From an uncultured Hymenobacter sp. (lineage in GTDB: Bacteria > Bacteroidota > Bacteroidia > Cytophagales > Hymenobacteraceae), in assembly GCA_937871705.1 (NCBI GenBank), contig CALMOO010000170.1, forward strand, positions 1-5,109: 5,109 bases of DNA. Reading direction: 5' to 3'. The notes beneath the pieces are model-generated. The model did not search any database, was not told the origin of the DNA, and saw only the letters and a list, made by a program, of their open reading frames with translations. The translations under genes were made by a program, and so were the position numbers. The first letter of the stretch is position 1. Each line of letters starts with the position of its first letter. Positions 1 through 5,109 of this stretch are shown here, in pieces.

Positions 1-71
1 AAGAGCTTTGAACAGCCCAGCCGCAAGTTTAGCACAGGGCCAACTAGTAATTGCTCATTTATAATTGCTAA
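1..71. other. Gene-free left end, downstream of the CLC gene
   Basis: This stretch follows the stop codon of the CLC gene (TGA, minus strand, 72-74) and holds no convincing gene. It contains an 8-bp direct repeat, TAATTGCT at 48-55 and 62-69, separated by six bases. No hairpin followed by a T-run is visible, so I cannot point to a terminator for the CLC gene here; one may lie beyond the window. Confidence 0.5.
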
Positions 72-1355
72 TCAGAGCTCTCCCAGGCGCCGGCCGGCTT
101 GGCGGCCCCATAGTGGGTGCTTGGCCTGCCCCACTACCTGCGAGGCGTAGATGCCGTGGTGGCCTGAGCACAGGTAGGCCATTACGCAGGCCAGCCCCAG
201 GTAGATGCCCGCGTGGGTGCCAAATAGCTCCAGGCCCATCAGCAGGCAAGCCAGTGGCGTATTAGCCGCGCCCGCAAACACGCCCACGAAGCCCATACCT
301 GCCAGCAGCGCCACGGGTAGGGGTAGCAGCCCAGCCAGCGCGCTGCCCAGCGTGGCGCCAATAAAGAACAGCGGCGTTACCTCGCCGCCCTTGAAGCCCG
401 CGCCGAGCGTAAGGGCCGTGAGCAGCAGCTTGAGCGTAAAATCCTGGGCGCTGAGCTGGTGCTGAAACGCCTCTACGATGACGGGCACGCCCAGCCCCGC
501 GTAGCGCATAGTGCCCAGCGCCCACATGGTGGCCGCCACCAGCACCCCGCCCACCACCGGCCGTAGCGGGGGGTAGGGCAGCCGCCCAAAAAGCTGCGTT
601 ATGCCGTGCGTAAGCGTCGCAAATACCCGAGCAGTTAAGCCAAAAAGCACCCCGGCCAGCAGCGTGGCGCCTAGTCCGGCGGCCGTAAGTGGTAGCGCGG
701 CCAACTCGGGATAGGCGGTGTGGCCTACCCCCCAGGCCCGCGTCACGACATCGGCCACCACGGCCGCCAGAAAGCTCGGCAAAATGGCTTCGTAGCGCAC
801 TGAGCCCAATAAAAAAACCTCCAGCCCAAACACGGCCCCCGCCAGCGGTGTGCCAAATACTGAGGCAAACCCCGCGCTCATGCCCGCAATGAGCAGCAGC
901 CGACGCTCGCGCCGGGGCAGCCAGCGGGCGAGCTGGTCGGCCAGCGCGGCGCCCATTTGCACGGCAGTGCCCTCGCGCCCCGCCGACCCGCCGCCGAGGT
1001 GCGTTACCAGCGTGCCGCCCAGCACCAGCGGCACTAGTCGCAGCGGAATGGTTGCGCTCGGGCGGTGTAGTTCGTCGAGTATCAAGTTATTACCTTTTAC
1101 AACCCGGTTGCCGAGCTTATAATAGGCCAGGCCCACCACCAAGCCGCCTACCGGCAGTAGTGCCAGCGCCCAGGGGTGGGCTTCGCGCCAGCGCGTCACC
1201 CACTCGAGCGACACCAGAAAACCGGCCGAAGCAGTGCCCGCCATAGCGCCTACCAGGCTGGCCAGCAGCAGCCAGCGCACCCCAAACCAAATGGTGGGAG
1301 CAGTAGACAGGGCCCGTACTAGCCTGGGTGAGAAGAAGGAAGCGCGTGCAGTCAC
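72..1355 (-). CDS. CLC-family anion transporter, probably a CLC-F type fluoride/proton antiporter
   Basis: A polytopic inner-membrane protein of the CLC superfamily, about 427 residues with no CBS domains, made almost entirely of hydrophobic helices. Seen: GNNLI at residues 88-92 (nt 1080-1094), where ordinary CLC proteins have GSGIP; GREGT at 126-130 (nt 966-980), which carries the gating glutamate E128; GGEVTP at 323-328 (nt 372-389); and a Tyr near 403 in GHHGIYAS. From family knowledge, CLC-F antiporters replace the filter Ser by Met or Asn. As I recall, the Enterobacter homologue has Met79 and Glu118, 39 residues apart, and N89 and E128 here have the same spacing. The likely role is therefore proton-coupled fluoride export rather than chloride transport. 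The GTG start at 1355 (about 26 residues before the first helix) is preferred because the frame from a further GTG at 1460 would run through a 21-bp perfect inverted repeat and add a non-conserved-looking leader. No Shine-Dalgarno sequence, clear promoter or fluoride riboswitch is seen upstream. The CLC family is secure, the fluoride assignment good, the start moderate. Confidence 0.85.
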   Translation of the reverse strand: MTARASFFSPRLVRALSTAPTIWFGVRWLLLASLVGAMAGTASAGFLVSLEWVTRWREAHPWALALLPVGGLVVGLAYYKLGNRVVKGNNLILDELHRPSATIPLRLVPLVLGGTLVTHLGGGSAGREGTAVQMGAALADQLARWLPRRERRLLLIAGMSAGFASVFGTPLAGAVFGLEVFLLGSVRYEAILPSFLAAVVADVVTRAWGVGHTAYPELAALPLTAAGLGATLLAGVLFGLTARVFATLTHGITQLFGRLPYPPLRPVVGGVLVAATMWALGTMRYAGLGVPVIVEAFQHQLSAQDFTLKLLLTALTLGAGFKGGEVTPLFFIGATLGSALAGLLPLPVALLAGMGFVGVFAGAANTPLACLLMGLELFGTHAGIYLGLACVMAYLCSGHHGIYASQVVGQAKHPLWGRQAGRRLGEL

Positions 1356-1375
1356 GGCGCGAAGTAAACAGCTAA

Positions 1376-1434
1376 CCGCCCAGGTGGCCCCATAGCCACC
1401 CGCTAGGGTAAGAGCTATGGGGCCACCTGGGCGG
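1376..1434. repeat. Perfect 21-bp inverted repeat (hairpin) between the T9SS-protein gene and the CLC gene
   Basis: The arms 1376-1396 and 1414-1434 are exact reverse complements over 21 bp and enclose a 17-base loop. Each arm is GC-rich, with the core GGTGGCCCCATAGC. It lies about 100 bases after the stop of the T9SS-protein gene and ends 20 bases before the preferred GTG of the CLC gene. On the minus strand it is followed by TTAGCTGTTTACTT, a broken T-rich stretch, so it could be an intrinsic terminator for the upstream gene. It could also be an attenuator or start-site cover for the CLC message, or one copy of a dispersed palindromic repeat. A second copy of GCGGTT at 1444-1449 could pair with AACCGC at 1374-1379, as if the right arm had once been longer and was interrupted by about 13 bp. 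The structure is certain; its role is inference. Confidence 0.9.
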
Positions 1435-1497
1435 CGGGCGCTAGCGGTTCGGGGTAGCACTCCGGCCCCCGGGCGGGGGGTAGCGTGCGAAAGGCTA

Positions 1498-1511
1498 GGT
1501 CAGGGTTGACC
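1498..1511 (-). terminator. Small hairpin after the T9SS-protein gene, weak terminator candidate
   Basis: On the minus strand, GGTCA, loop ACCC, TGACC forms a 5-bp stem with a 4-base loop, starting 23 bases past the TAG stop of the T9SS-protein gene. It is followed by TAGCCTTTCG, which is not a real T-run. The larger hairpin at 1376-1434 is a better structural candidate. The call rests on position and a short stem only. Confidence 0.2.
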
Positions 1512-1534
1512 CGATGCTGCCAGGGTAGGTGCGG

Positions 1535-2587
1535 CTACTCTCGTAGGCCGCCCGCTTTGACAAACTTCGTGCGTTCGCCGGTAGCGGTGTTTTGTAGATA
1601 ATAAACCCCATTGGGCAGGCTACGAACATCCAGCTGCTGCCCCTGGGCAAATGAAAGCTGCGTTTGCTGCACCTGCCGGCCCAGCTGGTCAAACACGCCC
1701 ACGTGGGCGCCTACCGGACCAGCTATGGTCAGCGTTTCGGTGGCGGGGCTGGGGTAGGCAACCAGGCCGGTGCTCGTTTGGCTGGCTTTCACGGCCACTA
1801 CCGGGCTAAAGGTTTCCTCGCCATTAAGGTCTACTTGGCGCAGGCGGTAGTAGTTAAGCCCGCTGGGCATGGCATCCACAAACTGGTAGTGCAGCGCCTG
1901 GGTGCTGTTGCCGCCGCTCTGCACCTGGCCTAAGGCTTGAAAATCAGCTGGCGAGCCGCTGGCACGCTCTACTACAAAGTGGTCGGTATTGCGCTCCGAC
2001 GCCGTTTCCCACGTCAGGGCTACGCCACCAGCCGTTACTTTGCCCTGAAAGGCCGTCAGCACCACCGGCAACGGAGATACTCCGGCAAACGCCGTGAAGA
2101 AATCCACGCTCATCCCGGCATTCAGCAGCCCGCCTACCGACAGTTCTATCTGGTTGAAATAGCGCTTCGGCGTGAAGGAAACCACCGTGGGGCTCGAGCT
2201 CTGCAAGTTCAACGTCAGCAGTTGGTTCAATGGAAAGCTTTCCATCATCGACGTTCCCGCGCTCGTTTTCATATACGTGCTAACAATAATGTTATTGAGC
2301 AAGCCCACATTGATATTGCTGTTCGGCTGAATAAGCAAGCCCGCTGGCGAGCCGCTAGGCGCCGTAGACGGGAAACCTACCCGCAGCATCGAGTTGCCAA
2401 TGAGCGGCGTTACTAGGGTAGCTGCCGTAGTCGCCGAGCCATCAACGGCTTGGGGCTCTTGCGACACACTATAGGAGTTAACAACATGCGAAGCGTACTG
2501 CACCTGGGCCGCGCTAGGCGCTACTACGAGGGTAGCAAATAAAAGAGTGAGCAGCGCGGCCCGGAATTGTAGAAGTTTAGAATGCAT
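1535..2587 (-). CDS. Secreted protein with type IX secretion system (type A) C-terminal sorting domain
   Basis: A 350-residue protein for Sec export and then T9SS passage across the outer membrane. Seen: a signal peptide at residues 1-27 (short basic start MHSKLLQFR, hydrophobic core ALLTLLFATLVV, likely cleavage after PSAA, before Q28); a beta-rich, Ser/Thr/Asn-rich region at about 28-170 that I cannot assign; a fibronectin-III-like region at about 173-268 starting LPVVLTAFQGKV and including LTWETASERNTDHFVVERA and YYRLRQVDLNGE; and a sorting domain at about 274-350 with YPSPATETLTI, VFDQLGRQV, LDVRSLPNGVYYL and a terminal KFVKAG. The last two regions are the usual tail of Bacteroidota secreted proteins: the sorting domain is recognised by T9SS and normally removed, with the product released or anchored to surface lipopolysaccharide. 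No catalytic motif is visible, so the activity is unknown; adhesion or a structural surface role is possible. The ATG at 2587 is supported by the signal peptide that follows at once. The leader has no AGGAGG; it carries the complement, CCTCCTT, directly before the ATG. The gene is monocistronic as far as can be seen. Confidence 0.9.
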   Translation of the reverse strand: MHSKLLQFRAALLTLLFATLVVAPSAAQVQYASHVVNSYSVSQEPQAVDGSATTAATLVTPLIGNSMLRVGFPSTAPSGSPAGLLIQPNSNINVGLLNNIIVSTYMKTSAGTSMMESFPLNQLLTLNLQSSSPTVVSFTPKRYFNQIELSVGGLLNAGMSVDFFTAFAGVSPLPVVLTAFQGKVTAGGVALTWETASERNTDHFVVERASGSPADFQALGQVQSGGNSTQALHYQFVDAMPSGLNYYRLRQVDLNGEETFSPVVAVKASQTSTGLVAYPSPATETLTIAGPVGAHVGVFDQLGRQVQQTQLSFAQGQQLDVRSLPNGVYYLQNTATGERTKFVKAGGLRE

Positions 2588-2635
2588 AAGGAGGAATTAG
2601 ATACTTGGACAATCCTTCCTTTACAAGCTTTTTGC

Positions 2636-2672
2636 CAAAAATAAATTACATAGTTAAATGATAGAACAACAA
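2636..2672 (-). promoter_or_regulatory. Bacteroidota-type promoter of the T9SS-protein gene
   Basis: On the minus strand, TATTTTTG (2636-2643) matches the Bacteroidota -7 consensus TAnnTTTG exactly. Two adjacent TTG triplets lie upstream at 2667-2669 and 2670-2672; the nearer is separated from the -7 box by 23 bases, within the range known for the -33 element. Transcription would begin near 2630 and give a leader of about 40 bases before the ATG at 2587. The match, position and orientation fit well, but no start-site data are available. Confidence 0.6.
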
Positions 2673-2713
2673 TGAATTGCTCTTGAGTGTATCTTATACC
2701 ACAGTGCGTAATT

Positions 2714-2741
2714 TTAGGAAATGATGTCTCAAATTAGGAAA
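2714..2741. repeat. Direct repeat TTAGGAAA, two copies 20 bp apart
   Basis: Identical octamers occupy 2714-2721 and 2734-2741, so their starts are 20 bases apart, close to two turns of the DNA helix. They lie about 40 to 70 bases upstream of the predicted -33 element of the T9SS-protein promoter, where an activator could bind. In AT-rich DNA such a pair can also arise by chance, and I know no regulator with this site. Confidence 0.3.
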
Positions 2742-2971
2742 ATATCCAGAAAATCCACTCTTTATCGTACTACTTAATTTAAAGACATTTATTAGATACG
2801 TTCAATTCAGTACCTTTTTGTAGACTGTGCCAGATGAGAGCTATTCTTGTGCTTAATTGAACACTTCTCCCTGATAGCGTTAGAATACAACTAGCAGTTG
2901 GTGAGCTCATTGGCCATACATAGTAGCCAAATGCGCCAGTTGCTTACCGCAGTTTTGGTACGTGGTAGCAG

Positions 2972-5109
2972 CTACTTCACGGGCCGAAACCCGCGCAGCC
3001 GCAGCGAGTTAGTCAGCACCGACACCGAGCTGAGCGCCATGGCGCCCGCCGCCAGCATGGGCGAAAGCAGCCAGCCCGTGAGCGGATAAAGCAGCCCCGC
3101 CGCGACCGGAATACCTACTACGTTGTAGATGAAAGCAAAAAACAGGTTTTGGCGAATGGTGCGCATGGTTTGGCGCGAGAGCGCGATGGCCGTCGCTACC
3201 CCCTGCAAGTCGGCCCGCATCAGGGTGATGGCGGCGGCTTCAAGGGCCACGTCGGTGCCGGTGCCCATGGCCAAGCCCACGTCGGCCAGCGCCAGGGCGG
3301 GCGCATCATTAATGCCATCGCCGACCATGGCCACGGTGCGGCCTTCTGCTTGCAGGGCCTGCACTTTGCTGGCTTTGTCTTGCGGCAGTACCCCGGCAAA
3401 ATAGCGCGCGATGCCCATTTGGCGAGCCACTTCGGCGGCGGTTTGAGGGTTGTCGCCCGTCATCATCACTACTTCCAGGCCTTGGGTTTGCAGCGCCTTA
3501 ATGGCCGCAGCCGAGGTCGGGCGCACCGCATCGGCCAGGCCCAGCACGGCAGCCACCTGGCCATCGAGAGCGGCAAAAAGCACCGTTTTGGCCTGGGCCA
3601 GCAGGCTGGCCGCGGTTTGCTGCGCCAGGGGGGGTAGGGCAATGCCGTTGGCGCGCAGCAAGCCTTCATTGCCGAGCAGCACGGCGCGGCCCTGCACGGT
3701 GGCCGCTGCGCCCTGGCCCGCCAGCGCCCGGAAGCCCGTTGCCGTAACAGCGGGCAGGCGCAGGCCGTCGGCGTAGCGAACCACAGCGGTGGCCAGCGGG
3801 TGCTCGCTCTGGCGCTCCACAGCGGCTAGTAGGGGTAGGAGGTCGGCGGCTTGGTAGCCGGGCAGGGGTAGGAAATCGGTGAGGGCGGGCTCGCCGCGGG
3901 TGATGGTGCCGGTTTTGTCGAGCAGCACGGTATCGACCCGGTAGGCTTTTTCAAGGGCTTCGGCGTTGCGAATCAGAATGCCATATTCGGCGCCCTTGCC
4001 TGTGCCCACCATAATAGCGGTAGGCGTGGCCAGCCCTAGCGCGCACGGGCAGGCAATAATCAGCACCGACACAAATGCCGTGAGCGCCAGCGCCAACCGT
4101 GAATCGACCGGCGCCAGGGCATACCACAGCCCAAACGTGAGCACCGCCAGCCCGATAACCGTGGGCACGAAGATGCCGCTCACCTTATCGGCCAGCCGCT
4201 GAATGGGCGCCCGGCTGCCCTGGGCATCGCTCACGAGCTGCACTATCTGGGCCAGCACCGTGTCTGCCCCCACCTTGGTCACGCGGAAGCGAAAGGCCCC
4301 CGTTTTATTAATAGTAGCTCCAAATACTTGGTCGCCAAGGGTTTTATCTACGGGCAAGCTCTCGCCGGTGAGCATACTTTCATCGAGGGCCGAGTGGCCT
4401 TCGATAAGTTGGCCATCGGTGGCGACTTTTTCGCCGGGGCGCACCGCCACCACGTCGCCGGGCCGCAGGTCGGCCACGGGCACGTCGGCCTCGCGGCCAT
4501 CGGAGCGCACTACGCGGGCGGTTTTGGCTTGTAGGCCCAGTAGCGCCTTCAGCGCCGCCGAGGTTCGCACTTTAGCACGAGCTTCCAGCACTTTACCCAG
4601 TAGAATAAGCGCGATAATGGTGGCCGTAGTATCGTAATAGACTACCGGCGCGATGCCGTGCTGCCGCAGCGCCTGCGGGGCCAGCGTAGCCACGAGGCTA
4701 AACAAAAACGCCGCGCCCGTGCCCACGGCAATCAGCGTGTCCATGCTGGCTGTGCGGTGGCGCAGGCCGTTCCAGGCCGCCACGTAGAACTCGCGCCCGC
4801 TGTAAAGCAGTACCGGCAGCGTGAGTAGCAGCAGCCCGTAGTTAAGCATCGGCTCGGCCACGCGGTGCATGAAAGCCGGCCACAGCATGAGCATACTCAG
4901 AGGCATAATAACGGCCGCCAGCCCAGCCGCCACCCCAAAGCGGTGCCGCAACTGCTGATAAGCCAGCGCCTTGCGAGCAGCCAGCTCCTCATCGCTGGCC
5001 TCGGCTCGCGGCTGGTGAAGGGGGGTAGGGGCCGCCGTCTCGGCCACCTGGTAGCCAGCCGCTTCCACTGCCGCCTTAAGCCGGGCGCGGTCAGTGAGGG
5101 CGGGCGCGA
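2972..5109 (-). CDS. copA: Cu+-transporting P1B-type ATPase (CopA-like), N-terminus cut by window edge
   Basis: An inner-membrane ATP-driven pump that exports Cu+ from the cytoplasm. The frame is open to the right edge: upstream of an internal GTG at 5066-5068 it continues as APALTDRARLKAA, running into VEAAGYQVAE, which looks like the last helix and strand of a heavy-metal-associated (HMA) domain. The true start and the HMA CxxC site therefore lie outside the window. Seen in protein order: linker; MDTLIAVGTGAAFLFS and YYDTTATIIALILLGKVLEARAK (early membrane segments); actuator TGES (4358-4369); CPC in IIACPCALGLATP (4043-4051), the metal site; phosphorylation motif DKTGT (3905-3919); SEHP (His-Pro at 3797-3802), ATP binding; GDGIND (3305-3322); YN in FIYNVVGIPVAAG (around 3122-3127); and MALSS (3026-3040) in the last helix. 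CPC with YN and MxxSS is the P1B-1 signature for Cu+ (or Ag+), not Zn or Cd. The 711 residues visible are most of a one-HMA CopA, with no frameshift. No copper chaperone or regulator is visible. Confidence 0.95.
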   Translation of the reverse strand, partial: APALTDRARLKAAVEAAGYQVAETAAPTPLHQPRAEASDEELAARKALAYQQLRHRFGVAAGLAAVIMPLSMLMLWPAFMHRVAEPMLNYGLLLLTLPVLLYSGREFYVAAWNGLRHRTASMDTLIAVGTGAAFLFSLVATLAPQALRQHGIAPVVYYDTTATIIALILLGKVLEARAKVRTSAALKALLGLQAKTARVVRSDGREADVPVADLRPGDVVAVRPGEKVATDGQLIEGHSALDESMLTGESLPVDKTLGDQVFGATINKTGAFRFRVTKVGADTVLAQIVQLVSDAQGSRAPIQRLADKVSGIFVPTVIGLAVLTFGLWYALAPVDSRLALALTAFVSVLIIACPCALGLATPTAIMVGTGKGAEYGILIRNAEALEKAYRVDTVLLDKTGTITRGEPALTDFLPLPGYQAADLLPLLAAVERQSEHPLATAVVRYADGLRLPAVTATGFRALAGQGAAATVQGRAVLLGNEGLLRANGIALPPLAQQTAASLLAQAKTVLFAALDGQVAAVLGLADAVRPTSAAAIKALQTQGLEVVMMTGDNPQTAAEVARQMGIARYFAGVLPQDKASKVQALQAEGRTVAMVGDGINDAPALALADVGLAMGTGTDVALEAAAITLMRADLQGVATAIALSRQTMRTIRQNLFFAFIYNVVGIPVAAGLLYPLTGWLLSPMLAAGAMALSSVSVLTNSLRLRGFRPVK

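Larger units (their letters stand above)
2588..2971. other. AT-rich intergenic region of 384 bp with no gene
   Basis: This gap is far richer in A and T than the genes on either side and has no supportable reading frame on either strand. It holds the promoter of the T9SS-protein gene near 2636-2672. Further upstream of that promoter lies a direct repeat TTAGGAAA (2714-2721 and 2734-2741), its copies exactly 20 bases apart. Downstream of the copper ATPase stop (2972-2974) there is a small imperfect palindrome, GTAGCAGCTAC at 2965-2975, overlapping the stop codon, but no T-run, so no clear terminator for the ATPase gene is seen. Confidence 0.7.

Noticed and set aside
104..1395. Shared 10-mer GGCCCCATAG at 104-113 and 1386-1395, near both ends of the CLC gene
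   Set aside because: Several 10-base matches are expected by chance in a window of this size, and the flanks diverge, so these are not flanking repeats of a mobile unit.
1356..1534. Fluoride (crcB-type) riboswitch upstream of the CLC gene
   Set aside because: An AACCGC is present on the minus strand (GAACCGCTAG), but the GGnGAUGG start and the GCUGAUG with CCUAC end of the known motif are absent, and the large inverted repeat occupies the space.
1937..2416. 159-codon open frame on the plus strand inside the T9SS-protein gene
   Set aside because: It is antisense to a gene with clear domains, its product is Arg/His-rich with no motif, and such frames are common opposite GC-rich genes.
2800..2862. 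8-bp inverted repeat GTTCAATT (2800-2807) and AATTGAAC (2855-2862)
   Set aside because: It is short, AT-rich and separated by 47 bases with no extension; easily chance.
2898..3089. Short plus-strand frame across the end of the ATPase gene and the gap
   Set aside because: Two thirds of it overlaps the conserved last ATPase helix in antisense; it has a GTG start, no promoter and no recognisable product.
4203..4637. 144-codon plus-strand open frame inside the copper ATPase gene
   Set aside because: Its product is a low-complexity Ser/Thr/Arg/Ala-rich shadow of a strongly conserved ATPase on the other strand.
5066..5068. GTG at 5066-5068 as start of the copper ATPase
   Set aside because: The frame continues upstream to the window edge with residues typical of the end of an HMA domain, so this is an internal Val codon and the gene is partial.

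Overview
The window looks like chromosomal DNA of a GC-rich member of the Bacteroidota, most likely Hymenobacter or a close relative. The evidence is a secreted protein with a C-terminal type IX secretion (T9SS) sorting domain, coding starts without a Shine-Dalgarno sequence, a Bacteroidota-type promoter (TTG and TAnnTTTG boxes), GC-rich genes beside an AT-rich intergenic gap, and many CTACCC/GGGTAG hexamers. The genus is inferred from these traits, not shown by a marker gene.

All three genes lie on the minus strand, so transcription runs from the right edge to the left. From right to left: (1) 2972-5109, a Cu+-type P1B ATPase (CopA-like) whose N-terminal metal-binding domain is cut by the window edge; (2) 2588-2971, an AT-rich gap with a good promoter for the next gene; (3) 1535-2587, a complete 350-residue secreted protein with a signal peptide, an unassigned N-terminal beta-rich region, a fibronectin-III-like region and a T9SS type A sorting domain; (4) 1356-1534, a short gap with a perfect 21-bp inverted repeat; (5) 72-1355, a CLC-family membrane protein whose filter motifs (GNNLI, GREGT, GGEVTP) point to the fluoride/proton antiporter branch (CLC-F, EriC-F) rather than an ordinary chloride channel; (6) 1-71, a gene-free left end.

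Two of the genes would export toxic ions (copper, and probably fluoride) across the inner membrane, and the one between them goes to the cell surface or medium. The gaps and the intervening promoter and hairpin argue against one operon. No RNA gene, CRISPR array, insertion sequence or phage gene is visible.

The signals most worth a second look are the strand-biased GGGTAG hexamer (13 on the plus strand against 3 reversed, in all three codon phases and in intergenic DNA), the long perfect hairpin just before the CLC start, and the fluoride-type selectivity filter of the CLC protein.
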